DNA from: UBA5336 sp038522375
Lineage (GTDB): Bacteria; Pseudomonadota; Alphaproteobacteria; Caulobacterales; Hyphomonadaceae
DNA: 64,000 nt
Assembly: GCA_038522375.1 (NCBI GenBank)
Contig: JBCBKE010000001.1
Span: 33,011 to 97,010 of the forward strand
Direction: 5' to 3'
Position 1 is the first letter of the stretch. The number at the start of each line of letters is the position of its first letter. The translations under genes were made by a program, and so were the position numbers. The notes beneath the pieces are model-generated. The model did no database searches. It had not been told where the DNA came from and saw only the letters and a list, made by a program, of their open reading frames with translations. Of this stretch, positions 49,607 through 58,950 are shown one piece after another.

Positions 49607-51049
49607 CTAGCGGTCGGAGGGGCTGTAGTCGAGCGGCGGGGTGGTGCCGGGCAGGGCGCGCTTTTCGTCCTGCTCGTCGGCGGGCTTGGCCTTGCCGGGG
49701 GCGGGCAGCGCAAGGGAGCGGCTGGCATCGAGTTCCTTGGCGAACCGCTCGTGGCGGGGGTGCACCAAATCGCCGACATCGCCGAACGCATAGACCATGC
49801 GGCTCCAGTCGGCGGGTGCAAAGTCGAAGGCCGTGCCTTTTGGATCAAGGTCGCTCCAGTCGGCCTCGCGGGCGGCCGTGGCTGCCATCTTCGACCAGCG
49901 CTCAGCCTCTGCGGGATCGTCGTAACCGGCGAGGGCGCGGGCCATGAGCAGGCACAGGCGGGCGGTTGGTTTTTCTTCCACCAGGATGGCCAGTGTGCGC
50001 ACCGCCTCGACCCATTGCTTGGTATCAATGGCGATTTCAGCCTGGAGGATACGGCTTTCCCGGTGACCGGGATTGGCGTCGACCAGCCCCTTCAGCCGGG
50101 TGTTGATGGTCGCTTGTGAATTGCCGGGCGACAGCTTGCGGCTGAGCTGGCTGAGTGCGGGGTGGGGACGGGCTTTCCAGGCGAGGTCGATCACCCCCTG
50201 GGCCGCCTTCACCTTCCCGTCGCTGGCCAGGTGCCGTGCGCCAAAGCAGGCGGCCGGCGGGAAACCCGGGGCGTTACGAAGCGCCTCGGCGAGGGCCCGC
50301 TGGGCCGCAACCCGGTCGGTTTCGGTGAGGGTGGTGGCCAGGGCCGTCAGCAGGACCGCGCGGCGCCGTTTGAGGCGGTCTCCGGAGATCAGGCCCCTGC
50401 GTTCGCCGATGGCGAGGGTCTGGAGCGCGGCGCCCCATTCCTGTCGGCTGACCTGGAGATCGAAGAGGGAATTGAAGGGCCAATCGGCGTCGGATTTTAG
50501 CGCCAGGGCGTCCTTGGCCCTCACCTCGGCAGTGGTCTTGTCGCCCCGTTCCAGGGCCGCAGCGGCCGAGCCCCTGAGGCCGGCGAGCTCACCGCCGGGG
50601 AGGCGTTGCAGCTGGCTCCAGGCCCGTTCGGCCTCGCTCCAGTCCTCGCTGGCTTCGGCCGCGCGGGCTTCGAGCAGGAGTTTCAACCGGTCGTCCTCGG
50701 CGTGCTTGCCGGCTTTCTTCGCGAGTTTCAGGGCAGCCCTGGCATCGCCGGCTTCGGCGGCCAGCAGGCCTTCGGTCAGGGATTTATTGGCCTTGCGGAC
50801 CTGGGAAAGGTGTCGCGAGCGGCCCAGGGACCAGGGCAGGGAGACAAGACCCGACAACAACCACCAGGCCATGGCGATCCCGAGTGCGGCGACGACAAGC
50901 AGGAGCAGCGCGAGGCCGAGCGAGAGCTCTGCCGTTGTGCCAGGAACACTGACGGCAACGGTGCCTTCCAGGGTGAAGAGCCAATAGGTGCCAAGGCCCA
51001 CAAGGCCGATCAGCACGGCCACGACCAGGAGGGTTGATACGCGGATCAT
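49607..51049 (-). CDS. hemY: HemY-like TPR membrane protein
   Basis: A 480-aa protein of the HemY-N family, named for its place in the haem cluster; it is not protoporphyrinogen oxidase. Two N-terminal membrane helices (STLLVVAVLIGLVGLGTYWL and SLGLALLLLVVAALGIAMAW) precede TPR-like helical repeats (EGLLAAEAGDARAALKLAKKA and so on). Last gene of hemC-hemD-(mitofilin-like)-hemY, overlapping the preceding gene by four bases. Precise role in tetrapyrrole synthesis unresolved. Confidence 0.9.
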   Translation of the reverse strand: MIRVSTLLVVAVLIGLVGLGTYWLFTLEGTVAVSVPGTTAELSLGLALLLLVVAALGIAMAWWLLSGLVSLPWSLGRSRHLSQVRKANKSLTEGLLAAEAGDARAALKLAKKAGKHAEDDRLKLLLEARAAEASEDWSEAERAWSQLQRLPGGELAGLRGSAAAALERGDKTTAEVRAKDALALKSDADWPFNSLFDLQVSRQEWGAALQTLAIGERRGLISGDRLKRRRAVLLTALATTLTETDRVAAQRALAEALRNAPGFPPAACFGARHLASDGKVKAAQGVIDLAWKARPHPALSQLSRKLSPGNSQATINTRLKGLVDANPGHRESRILQAEIAIDTKQWVEAVRTLAILVEEKPTARLCLLMARALAGYDDPAEAERWSKMAATAAREADWSDLDPKGTAFDFAPADWSRMVYAFGDVGDLVHPRHERFAKELDASRSLALPAPGKAKPADEQDEKRALPGTTPPLDYSPSDR

Positions 51050-52293
51050 GGCTGGGGGGCTCCGAGCAGCGATTGCTGTAAACCATCGAGTGCCGCATCA
51101 AGGGCGATCCGCCGTTCAATGGCATCGGTCCAGGGTGCGAGTACGGTCCTGACCGGCTCAGGCAGCGGTGCGGCGGCATCCAGCGCCGCCTGGAGCGACC
51201 CGCTGACAAGGGCGGCATCGATCATGGCCAATTGGTCTTCAGGCGTGACCTCGCCATCGCGGCGGACGGTGAGTTGGTCGCCAAAAAGCCGTTCTGCCAG
51301 GGCCAGCCCGCCGTCTCCATCCTGGGGAATTGCCCGCATGGCCTGGGGGTTGAGCGTGTCGAACTGCCGGCGGAGTGCATCGACCGTGGGCGCGCCGGTC
51401 GTTGCAATCGGCGCAAGGGCAGCGACGTTCGGATCATCGGGCAGCAGTCCAACCAGGCGGGTGAAGGGGCCACCGAACGGCTCGCCAGCAGCGGCAGCCC
51501 GGGTCACGGCGCTGACGGAGAGGGCGATATCGGCGGTGGCGCCCGCATTGGTGTTGGCGGTCTCTGCCGCCAGGGTTTGGGCCTGAGCGAGGGCTTCGAG
51601 ATCGCTTGTAAGGGTGCCGATCCGGGATGTGAGGTCCGATAGGCCCTGTTTTATCGGGCGCAGGGCCTCTGCCGTATCGATATCCTGCAAGTCCGCCTCG
51701 ATCGTTTCGGTCCGGCGGCTGATTTGTGCCAGGTCCGTCTCAAGCGTTTCAATTCTCTGCGAGAGTGCACTCAGCGCGATCTCCGAAGCGCTTGCGGGGG
51801 TGCCGTCGGCATTCTCTCCGGCCGTTTCGAGGGCCTGGAGGCGCCGGTCAAAGGAGGCGACCCGGTCGACCTTCTGCAACTCGTCTTCCAGGTCTTCCAC
51901 ATCATTGGTGAGGGACGAGAGCGTATCGGCACGGTCCGATGACTGGGTTTCAAGCGCTGCAAGCCGGGTGTCGAGACCGGCCATGGACGCGATCGTCTCT
52001 TTCGTTGCGGTATCAAGCTCGGTTTGCGTGGCGGCGACGGCATCGGAAAGGTCCGCGACGGCGGCTGGGGTGGTGTCTGCCGGCGGTGCCAGCCATGGGA
52101 CCGTTGCGAGTAACCGTCCGCCGAATGCGCCGCCAACCAGCGCCGCCAGCGTGAAGACCAGAAGGCTGAACCAACCGGGACCCGACCGCTTGGCGACCGG
52201 CGCGGGGTCCGCTGCTTCGAATTCCGCGTCGATCGGATCGCTGTCGGGTGGGACATCAACGGGATCGGTCGGCTTGGGCGTCGATTCAGTCAT
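51046..52293 (-). CDS. Mitofilin/HemX-like membrane protein
   Basis: About 415 aa from the ATG at 52293; a TTG at 52353 would add 20 residues and overlap the hemD stop by four bases (TTGA), and either start is possible. An acidic Pro-rich N-terminus leads to one membrane helix (WFSLLVFTLAALVGGAFGG), then long periplasmic coiled coil (residues about 85-260, LSDAVAATQTELDTATKETI and similar) and a C-terminal helical domain. This matches the COG4223/mitofilin-like protein found between hemD and hemY in alphaproteobacteria, thought related to the ancestor of mitochondrial Mic60. Confidence 0.88.
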   Translation of the reverse strand: MTESTPKPTDPVDVPPDSDPIDAEFEAADPAPVAKRSGPGWFSLLVFTLAALVGGAFGGRLLATVPWLAPPADTTPAAVADLSDAVAATQTELDTATKETIASMAGLDTRLAALETQSSDRADTLSSLTNDVEDLEDELQKVDRVASFDRRLQALETAGENADGTPASASEIALSALSQRIETLETDLAQISRRTETIEADLQDIDTAEALRPIKQGLSDLTSRIGTLTSDLEALAQAQTLAAETANTNAGATADIALSVSAVTRAAAAGEPFGGPFTRLVGLLPDDPNVAALAPIATTGAPTVDALRRQFDTLNPQAMRAIPQDGDGGLALAERLFGDQLTVRRDGEVTPEDQLAMIDAALVSGSLQAALDAAAPLPEPVRTVLAPWTDAIERRIALDAALDGLQQSLLGAPQP

Positions 52294-52349
52294 GGGGTGT
52301 GCTTGGTCAGATTCGCGTGAAAAGAGAGCTATACATCTGTCGCGATCGC

Positions 52350-53072
52350 TCAAACAGGGGGCATCGTATGGCGTAACGCTGCCAGCAGTGCGTCCTCATT
52401 TGGTTTTTCGGCGGCAGCCGATGCCAGCCAGCCCAGCCGAGCAGCCGGGGCAAGGGCTTTTTCCGATACCCCCACGGCGACCGTCTGGCTGAGATCGAAG
52501 GGCGCCGCCAGAGCTGCGAAGGCCCTGGCGCCCCTGGCGGAGTGGAAAAGCACCGCAGATACGCCCCCGGATTCAAGCGCCCGTTGGGCAGCACCAGCGA
52601 AACGGGACGCAGCGTGGGGGGCATAAAGGCCGGCGAAGCGGGCATCGAAACCGGCCGCGGCGAGTGCGGAGACGAGCACCCGGCCAGCCGCCGCGTTGGC
52701 TATGTGGAGGAGGGCACCTGCGGCGGGGTCGGCCTTGGCCATGATCAGCGCTGCCAGGTCATCGGCATTGCCGTCGGCGGAGATTGTATTGGCAAATCCT
52801 GAGGCCCGGGCTTCGGCGCACGTTGCGGGGCCAACGCACCAGGCGGTGGGCACGGGCGGCGGGGTCCGTTCGACAAGGGCGCGGACGCCGTTCGCGCTGG
52901 TGAAGACGACCCCTTGCAAGTCAGACAGGTCCAATGGCGGCGGCGGGGTGACGGCCTCAAGGGTCAGGGCTGGACTGACGAGGGGCATGAAACCGAGGTC
53001 GCAGAGGCGGGCGGCCGTTTCGCTGGCGCCAGGCTGGGCGCGCGTGACAAGAATGGTCGAGACGGCGGTCAA
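52350..53072 (-). CDS. hemD: Uroporphyrinogen-III synthase
   Basis: A 240-aa enzyme closing hydroxymethylbilane into uroporphyrinogen III. The family is poorly conserved, but ILVTRAQPGASETAARLCDLG at the start, VVFTSANGVRAL and AVLFHSARGARAFAAL are diagnostic, and the position directly after hemC with a four-base overlap confirms it. Normal length. Confidence 0.93.
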   Translation of the reverse strand: MTAVSTILVTRAQPGASETAARLCDLGFMPLVSPALTLEAVTPPPPLDLSDLQGVVFTSANGVRALVERTPPPVPTAWCVGPATCAEARASGFANTISADGNADDLAALIMAKADPAAGALLHIANAAAGRVLVSALAAAGFDARFAGLYAPHAASRFAGAAQRALESGGVSAVLFHSARGARAFAALAAPFDLSQTVAVGVSEKALAPAARLGWLASAAAEKPNEDALLAALRHTMPPV

Positions 53073-54028
53073 GCGTCCTCGAATTGGGGGAGGTCGCCAC
53101 CAGCCGCCTTGCGTATTGCTGCACCGACCGCTTGGCCCAGGCTATTGAGGTCAGCGAGCGATGCTGACTTCGGGGCGGTGGCTTCGTCGCGCCAGCATTG
53201 GTCACCGGCGGGGGTGAGCACCTCGGCGACCAGGCGCCAGGTCTCGCCCTCGTCGAAGAGGTGGGCGGCAATTGCTGTGCGGCACGATCCGTCCAGTGCA
53301 TCCAGCAGGGCACGCTCTGCCACGGCGGCCGCTTCGCTGGGAGCATGATTGAGGGCCCTGACTGCAGCGAGGGCGTCGGCCGCCATGGTTTCCGCGACCG
53401 CAATGCCGAGGATACCCTGGCCCGCCGATGGCAGCATGTCGGTTAGCGCGATGGGGTGGGCCACATCCGTGAGGCCGAGACGGGTGAGGCCAGCCATTGC
53501 GAGCCAGGTCGCATCGGCGAGACCGGCATCCAGCTTTTCGAGCCGTTTCCCGACGCTGCCGCGGAAGGTCTTGACGGCAACATCGGGGCGCATGGCGAGG
53601 GTTTGCGCTTCACGCCGCAGGCTGGCTGTGCCGACGGTTGCGCCCTGGGGGAGGTCGCGCGGGTGCTTGGCCGTACGGCAGATGAAGGCTTCGCGTGGAT
53701 CTTCACGCTCGGGATAGGCCGCGCAGATGATGCCATCGGGCAACCGGGTCGGCACATCCTTGAGGGAATGCACGGCCAGGTGGATCCGGCCGTCGAGCAG
53801 CGCGGTATCGAGCTCCTTTGTGAACAGCCCCTTGCCACCGGAATTGATCAGCCGTTCGGTGGTGAGCTGGTCGCCCTTTGTGGTGAAGGTCTGGATCTCG
53901 CACGCGAAGGCGCCATCGGAATTCCTGCTGATTTCACCGGCAACCCAATGGGCCTGGGCGAGTGCCAGGGGCGATCCGCGCGTGCCAAGAACCAGGGTCT
54001 GGGCGCCAGAAGGGGATTTTTCGTCCAT
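53069..54028 (-). CDS. hemC: Hydroxymethylbilane synthase (porphobilinogen deaminase)
   Basis: A 319-aa enzyme joining four porphobilinogens. LGTRGSPLALAQAHWV at the N-terminus, KDVPTRLPDG, VGTASLRREAQTLAMRPDV, and the dipyrromethane-cofactor cysteine in ALDGSCRTAIAAH. First gene of the haem cluster on the minus strand; hemD follows with a four-base overlap. The gene lies 66 bases after the end of the HxlR gene on the same strand. Confidence 0.98.
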   Translation of the reverse strand: MDEKSPSGAQTLVLGTRGSPLALAQAHWVAGEISRNSDGAFACEIQTFTTKGDQLTTERLINSGGKGLFTKELDTALLDGRIHLAVHSLKDVPTRLPDGIICAAYPEREDPREAFICRTAKHPRDLPQGATVGTASLRREAQTLAMRPDVAVKTFRGSVGKRLEKLDAGLADATWLAMAGLTRLGLTDVAHPIALTDMLPSAGQGILGIAVAETMAADALAAVRALNHAPSEAAAVAERALLDALDGSCRTAIAAHLFDEGETWRLVAEVLTPAGDQCWRDEATAPKSASLADLNSLGQAVGAAIRKAAGGDLPQFEDA

Positions 54029-54094
54029 TGCTCCTGCCTAGCGGCCAGTGTCGGGCAAGACAAGGTGACAGCGCGTTGTGTCCACCTTGCGCGG

Positions 54095-54559
54095 CTAGCC
54101 GCGGCGTACTTTCACCCGCAGCCTTTCGGGCGGAACCGACCGGCCGGAAGCGCCGATGAAGCCGGCATGGACCGGTTTGCGGGTTTTGGTGTCGGTGAAG
54201 CTGACCGGTGGCGGGCCATCGCCGAGATGGGTATCGCCCCATTGGGTCAACATGATCAGGGTGGGCTGCAAGGCGCGGCCCCTTTCGGTCAGGACGTATT
54301 CAAACCGGGTGCGCTTGCCCGGTTCCTGATAGGGCTCGCGGGCCAGAATGCCTGCATCGGTCAGGGTTTTCAGCCGGCCCGACAGGACTGTGCGGGGGCA
54401 CCCCAATTCGGTCTGGAAATCATCGAAGCGCCGGACCCCGAACATCGCGGCCCGCAGGATCAGAAGCGTCCAGCGCTCGCCCACCAGGTCGATGGACCTT
54501 GCGAGGTGGCACCGGTCCGGCGAGACGGGCGAGCGGGATATGCGGGGCAGGGTGGCCAT
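54095..54559 (-). CDS. HxlR-family winged-helix regulator
   Basis: A 154-aa MarR-like regulator of the HxlR group. The DNA-binding domain covers about residues 15-105: CHLARSIDLVGERWTLLILR, FDDFQTELGCPRTVLSGRLKTL and the wing YVLTERGRAL. The C-terminal tail has FTDTKTRKPVHAGFIG. The frame also has a GTG start eight codons up (54583), but a palindrome-like repeat overlaps that part; ATG 54559 is chosen. Neither start has a good ribosome site. Divergent from the gene at 54691. Confidence 0.85.
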   Translation of the reverse strand: MATLPRISRSPVSPDRCHLARSIDLVGERWTLLILRAAMFGVRRFDDFQTELGCPRTVLSGRLKTLTDAGILAREPYQEPGKRTRFEYVLTERGRALQPTLIMLTQWGDTHLGDGPPPVSFTDTKTRKPVHAGFIGASGRSVPPERLRVKVRRG

Positions 54560-54569
54560 GGCAATGTCC

Positions 54570-54634
54570 GTTGGTGGGTTCACGATTAATATTCAGCCTT
54601 GTCGCGCAAGTTCCACCGGCAGGCAACCACCAAC
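54570..54634. promoter_or_regulatory. Inverted repeat between divergent genes, candidate operator
   Basis: GTTGGTGG (54570-54577) and CCACCAAC (54627-54634) are a perfect eight-base inverted match with 49 bases between, in the gap separating the HxlR gene from the gene at 54691. The central part is A+T-rich (ATTAATATTC). Autoregulation by HxlR is an inference. Confidence 0.35.
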
Positions 54635-54690
54635 TTAGCGCAGTCGCTTCCGCGCTTGACCGACGCTCCGAGGGGAGGGCGTATGGCGTC

Positions 54691-55101
54691 ATGAATGCCC
54701 CGCCGGAGTGGATCGACAAGCGAATGGCCAACGCCCTCATGAAAGAGGCGCGGATCGGCGGCCTTGGCGCGATGGCGCTGGGTCAACCGGCCGGTAAGGG
54801 CTTGGGACTTGCCGAAAAGTTGCTGGGCGGTCTTTGGGTCGGCGGCACGGCCTACCTGACCCGGGACACGATTGAGTTCTGGCCCAACGCCCTGAACAAG
54901 GTGGTGCACGCCGACGGGACGATCGACCCGGTTGTCATTGCACTGACCGCGATTTCCGACGTGAAATTCCGAAAGGGTATCGGAACGAACATTGTCGATA
55001 TATCGACGCCCGAGCTCATGCTTTCGATCCGCGCCTACAACATGCCTGCCTTTGCCGAAGCGATTTGCGATGCGGCCGATGCAGCCCAGGGCCGGGACTA
55101 G
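54691..55101 (+). CDS. GRAM/PH-like domain protein, unknown
   Basis: A 136-aa soluble protein starting MNAPPEWIDKRMANALMKEA. The middle reads KGLGLAEKLLGGLWVGGTAYLTRDTIEFWPN and AISDVKFRKGIGTNIVDIST, the strand pattern of a GRAM/PH-like fold in which a Gly-rich turn leads to LTRDTIEF. I infer the fold only from that pattern. The ATG at 54691 has AGGGGAGGG about a dozen bases upstream. Divergent from the HxlR gene and 92 bases before mdh. Confidence 0.6.
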   Translation: MNAPPEWIDKRMANALMKEARIGGLGAMALGQPAGKGLGLAEKLLGGLWVGGTAYLTRDTIEFWPNALNKVVHADGTIDPVVIALTAISDVKFRKGIGTNIVDISTPELMLSIRAYNMPAFAEAICDAADAAQGRD

Positions 55102-55193
55102 CCTGCCCGACTTAAGATGCATTGCACTTCTGGTGGGGCTTGGCTAAGCGGGCGCTGACTTCCCTTTCCCTGGACGCGACGACGGAGATACCC

Positions 55194-56156
55194 ATGGCCC
55201 GCAACAAGATCGCCCTTATCGGATCTGGCATGATCGGAGGCACGCTTGCCCACGTTTCGGCGCGCGACGAACTCGGCGATGTGGTGCTGTTCGACATTGC
55301 CGAAGGCACGCCCCAGGGCAAGGGCCTGGACATCGCAGAGTCGACCCCCGTCTACAAGTCGTCGGTGGCGCTGAAGGGGACCCAGGATTACGCCGATATC
55401 GCCGGCGCGGATGTGTGCATCGTGACCGCCGGCGTGCCGCGCAAAGAGGGCATGAGCCGCGATGACCTGATCGGGATCAACCTCAAGGTGATGAAGGCCG
55501 TGGGCGAAGGGATCAAGGCGCATGCCCCGAACGCGTTTGTGATCTGCATTACCAACCCTCTAGACGCCATGGTCTGGGCGTTGCAGAAATTCTCCGGCCT
55601 GCCGACCAACAAGGTCGTGGGCATGGCGGGCGTGCTCGATTCCAGCCGTTTCGCCTATTTCCTGTCGGAGAAGACCGGTGTGTCGGTGGCTGACATCGTT
55701 GCATGGACCCTGGGTGGCCATGGCGACACGATGGTGCCGATGGTGCGCCATTCCACGGTGGGTGGCCTGCCGCTGCCGGACCTGGTGAAGCAGGGGTGGA
55801 TGACCCAGGAAGAGCTGGACGCCATCGTGAACCGGACCCGCAAGGGCGGTGGCGAAATCGTCGGCCTTCTGAAGACCGGCTCAGCCTTCTACGCGCCGGC
55901 CGAAAGCGCGATTGCCATGGCGAAGTCCTACCTGCGGGACCAGAAGCGGGTTTTGCCGATCGCAGCCTACTGCGCCGGGGAGTACGGGGTTGACGGCCTC
56001 TATGTCGGCGTACCTGCACTGATCGGCGCGAACGGGGCCGAACGGATCATCCAGTTCGATTTTGATGACGCGGAAAAGGCGATGTTCCAGAACTCCGTCG
56101 ATGCGGTGAAAGGCTTGCTTGCGGCGTGCAAGGAGATCGATCCGTCGCTGGCATGA
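55194..56156 (+). CDS. mdh: Malate dehydrogenase (NAD)
   Basis: A 320-aa LDH-like malate dehydrogenase of the TCA cycle, the type used by alphaproteobacteria. NAD-binding IALIGSGMIGGTLAHVSA, Asp in VVLFDIAEGTPQGKGLDI, catalytic region VGMAGVLDSSRF, active-site His in LGGHGDTMVP. The start at 55194 has GGAG six bases upstream. In many alphaproteobacteria mdh is followed by sucCD; here a convergent DUF924 gene follows. Confidence 0.97.
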   Translation: MARNKIALIGSGMIGGTLAHVSARDELGDVVLFDIAEGTPQGKGLDIAESTPVYKSSVALKGTQDYADIAGADVCIVTAGVPRKEGMSRDDLIGINLKVMKAVGEGIKAHAPNAFVICITNPLDAMVWALQKFSGLPTNKVVGMAGVLDSSRFAYFLSEKTGVSVADIVAWTLGGHGDTMVPMVRHSTVGGLPLPDLVKQGWMTQEELDAIVNRTRKGGGEIVGLLKTGSAFYAPAESAIAMAKSYLRDQKRVLPIAAYCAGEYGVDGLYVGVPALIGANGAERIIQFDFDDAEKAMFQNSVDAVKGLLAACKEIDPSLA

Positions 56157-56182
56157 TCGGCGAGTGGGCGGTCGCGTGCCGG

Positions 56183-56791
56183 TCAGAACCCGGCGCCCGG
56201 TCTTGAAAGGTACTCCGTCTCTTCCGGCGTGTTTCCCCTACCCAACGCGGCATTGCGGTGGGGAAAGCGGCCAAAACGGTCGATAACGGCCTGGTGGCGC
56301 CGGGCATAGTCCAGGGTGCTGTATGCCAGGGGAACGAATTCCGCCCTCGCCGACTGGGCGAGCCCTTCACAGAGGGCAACCGCCAGGGCCTGGTCTTCGG
56401 CCCGCTCAGAATGTTCCAGGGGAAGGTAGAAGAAGATCTGTTCCACTTCCATGAGCCCGGCATGGTGGCGGCGGGCCAGGCCGGCCTTGGTCAGGGCCAG
56501 GGCCACGTGGTCGTTTTCGAAGGCGTGGCGCTTGCCGCGGAAAATGTTCCGGGTGAACTGGTCGAGCGCGATAATGGCCGCCAGCCTGGCCCGGGGACCA
56601 CGGCTGGCCCAGTCGTCGGCCAGCCCGGATGCCAGGGCTGCGAGGGTCGGCAGGAATCGCTCGGCAATCTCATGGTCAGTTTCGGCCGATTTGCCAAACC
56701 AGAGGCCATGTTGCCGCTTTGCGGCCTCGGCATTGTCGCGCGCGGGACCGATCCAGTAATCGAGAATGTCCAGCGGGGTTACAACACTCAT
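56183..56791 (-). CDS. DUF924 family protein
   Basis: A 202-aa all-helical soluble protein of the DUF924 family. Diagnostic words: LDILDYWIGP, QHGLWFGKSAETDHEIAERF, RARLAAIIALDQFTRNIFRG, FFYLPLEHSE and HRNAALGRGNTPEETEYL at the end. TPR-like fold; no known activity. Convergent with mdh; ubiG ends 20 bases upstream on the same strand, so the two may be co-transcribed. Confidence 0.95.
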   Translation of the reverse strand: MSVVTPLDILDYWIGPARDNAEAAKRQHGLWFGKSAETDHEIAERFLPTLAALASGLADDWASRGPRARLAAIIALDQFTRNIFRGKRHAFENDHVALALTKAGLARRHHAGLMEVEQIFFYLPLEHSERAEDQALAVALCEGLAQSARAEFVPLAYSTLDYARRHQAVIDRFGRFPHRNAALGRGNTPEETEYLSRPGAGF

Positions 56792-56811
56792 CCTGTCAGG
56801 TTTGTAACCCG

Positions 56812-57585
56812 TCAGGCCGTCCGTGTCGCCACCATCATATAGTTTACTTTTGCATCGTTCGAGAGCCGCCAGGCATCCGAAAGGGGCGAATAGCTCACAC
56901 CCTTGGGCGGTCTGGCGTCCATGCCTGCGGCCTCGACGGCGCGTTTGATTTCATCGGGTGTGACGAACTTGTCGAAGGCATGGGTGCCGCGGGGCAGCCA
57001 TCCGAGCACGTACTCTGCACCGACGATCGCGAGGGCCCAGGCCTTGGGTGTGCGGTTGAGGGTGGCGACGACCATGACACCGCCAGGTGCGACCAGACCG
57101 GCGCAGTCTTTCAGGAATTGCTGCGGGTCTGCCACATGCTCGACCACTTCAAGGTTCAGGACCACGTCGAACGGCGGCTCCCCGTTCGCCAGCAGGCCCT
57201 CAGCAGTTCCGACCCTGTAATCAATCTCGACGCGTGCATCCTTGGCGTGGACCATGGCGGTCTTGATATTGGCGTCTCCCGCATCGACCCCAGTGACCGA
57301 CGCCCCGAGGCGCGCCATGGGCTCGCTGACCAGCCCGCCACCGCAGCCGATGTCCAGCAGGCGAAGGCCGTCGAGGGGGCGGCGGGCCGTGTCGTCGCGG
57401 CCGAATTGCGTTACGATCGTGTCCCGCAAGAAACCGAGCCGCACGGGATTGAACTTGTGCAGGGGCTTGAATTTGCCCTTCGGGTCCCACCATTCCGCCG
57501 CCATTGCGGTGAACTTGTCGATCTCCGACGGATCGATGCTCGGGGTTTCCGGGCGCTCTGTGCTGGCTGAGAGGGTCTTAACCAT
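56812..57585 (-). CDS. ubiG: Ubiquinone biosynthesis O-methyltransferase UbiG
   Basis: A 257-aa SAM-dependent methyltransferase that performs both O-methylations in ubiquinone synthesis. N-terminal EIDKFTAMAAEWWDPKGKFKPLH is the UbiG hallmark (parts quoted), followed by SAM motif LLDIGCGGGLVSEPMARLGA and NLEVVEHVADPQQFL. Divergent from lysC, with about 93 bases between. This ubiG/lysC pairing recurs in alphaproteobacteria. Confidence 0.97.
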   Translation of the reverse strand: MVKTLSASTERPETPSIDPSEIDKFTAMAAEWWDPKGKFKPLHKFNPVRLGFLRDTIVTQFGRDDTARRPLDGLRLLDIGCGGGLVSEPMARLGASVTGVDAGDANIKTAMVHAKDARVEIDYRVGTAEGLLANGEPPFDVVLNLEVVEHVADPQQFLKDCAGLVAPGGVMVVATLNRTPKAWALAIVGAEYVLGWLPRGTHAFDKFVTPDEIKRAVEAAGMDARPPKGVSYSPLSDAWRLSNDAKVNYMMVATRTA

Positions 57586-57678
57586 CCGGTGAGGCTTCCT
57601 GTTTGCTTGCGGCGGGCCGCCCGCCTAAAGAGGGGGATTGCCGCCCCAAGGGAGATGGGCGTAGATTGCGTGGAGGCA

Positions 57679-58926
57679 ATGGCACTAAAGGTCCTGAAAT
57701 TCGGCGGCACATCGGTCGCGTCGCTGGAGCGGATTGACCATGTGGCCGATCTGGTCGCTGCGCGTGCGCGGGATGGCGAACAGATGGCAGTGGTTGTGTC
57801 GGCCATGGCAGGTGAAACCAACCGGCTGGTCGATCTCGCCCATGGGGCCGCAGACGATACGCTGTCGCCGGGCACGTTCGATGACGAATACGATGTCGTC
57901 GTTTCGTCCGGCGAGCAGGTCACCAGCGGGTTGCTCGCACTGGCCCTGCGGCGGCGCGGCCTGAAGGCGCGAAGCTGGCTCGGCTGGCAGTTGGCAATGC
58001 GCACCGATGGGGACCATGCCCGGGCCCGGATCCAGGGTTTCGAAGGCGATGCGCTTCCCTCGCGGGTTAAGGGCGGAGAGATTGCGGTGGTTGCCGGGTT
58101 CCAGGGCGTCACCCCGGACGCGCGGATCTCGACCCTTGGCCGTGGGGGATCGGACACAAGCGCGGTTGCCATCGCCGCCGCCCTGGGCGCCGAGTGCTGT
58201 GACATCTACACGGACGTGGACGGTGTTTACACGACCGACCCCCGCATCGTGCAGAAGGCCCAGAGGCTGGAGAAAATCTCCTATGAGGAGATGCTGGAAA
58301 TGGCATCCCTTGGCGCAAAGGTGTTGCAGACCCGTTCCGTCGAGCTGGCCATGAACCACACCGTCCCCATCCGCGTGCTGTCGAGTTTCGTTCAGCATGA
58401 TAAGCCCAATCCGGGCACGCTCGTTTGTTCGGAGGATGAAATCGTGGAAAAACAAGTCGTCAGCGGCGTGGCGTACTCACGCGATGAAGCCAAGGTCACA
58501 CTTTATGGCGTGGTCGACAAACCTGGCGTGTCCGCCCGTATCTTCTCTCTCCTGGCGGCGGCCGGCGTCAATGTGGACATGATCGTGCAAGCCAATGCCC
58601 GGGGCGAAGGGCAGGCGAACATGGTGTTCACGTGCACCGACAGGGACAGCGTCATCGCCCACGACGCGCTTGCCAGGCATCAAGACGATATCGGGTTCGA
58701 ACGGCTGGAGGTCGTGACGGATGTGGCGAAGGTCTCGATCATCGGGGTTGGCATGAAAAGCCACACGGGCGTCGCCGAGACCATGTTCCAGGCGCTTTAT
58801 GAGCGTGGCATCAATATCGATGTGATTGCCACATCAGAGATCAAGATCTCGGTGCTTATTGAGGCAGCCTACACGGAATTGGCCGTTCGCGCGCTTCATA
58901 CGGCCTTCGGGCTTGACGCAGCGTAA
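57679..58926 (+). CDS. lysC: Aspartate kinase
   Basis: A 415-aa monofunctional aspartokinase opening the Lys/Thr/Met pathway. Nucleotide site KVLKFGGTSVASLERI, TLGRGGSDTSAVAIAAALGA, DIYTDVDGVYTTDPR, and two C-terminal ACT domains (KVTLYGVVDKPGVSARIF; KVSIIGVGMKSHTGVAETM) for feedback control by amino acids. The start at 57679 is taken from the conserved MALKVLKFGG; upstream in-frame ATGs would add non-homologous residues. ptsP follows 24 bases downstream. Confidence 0.96.
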   Translation: MALKVLKFGGTSVASLERIDHVADLVAARARDGEQMAVVVSAMAGETNRLVDLAHGAADDTLSPGTFDDEYDVVVSSGEQVTSGLLALALRRRGLKARSWLGWQLAMRTDGDHARARIQGFEGDALPSRVKGGEIAVVAGFQGVTPDARISTLGRGGSDTSAVAIAAALGAECCDIYTDVDGVYTTDPRIVQKAQRLEKISYEEMLEMASLGAKVLQTRSVELAMNHTVPIRVLSSFVQHDKPNPGTLVCSEDEIVEKQVVSGVAYSRDEAKVTLYGVVDKPGVSARIFSLLAAAGVNVDMIVQANARGEGQANMVFTCTDRDSVIAHDALARHQDDIGFERLEVVTDVAKVSIIGVGMKSHTGVAETMFQALYERGINIDVIATSEIKISVLIEAAYTELAVRALHTAFGLDAA

Positions 58927-58950
58927 GGCGATCCGTGACACTCTTTTGAC

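Noticed and set aside
49607..51049. Protoporphyrinogen oxidase, suggested by the name hemY
   Set aside because: The protein has two membrane helices and TPR-like repeats, with no FAD-binding motif; it is the HemY-N family protein, not the oxidase.
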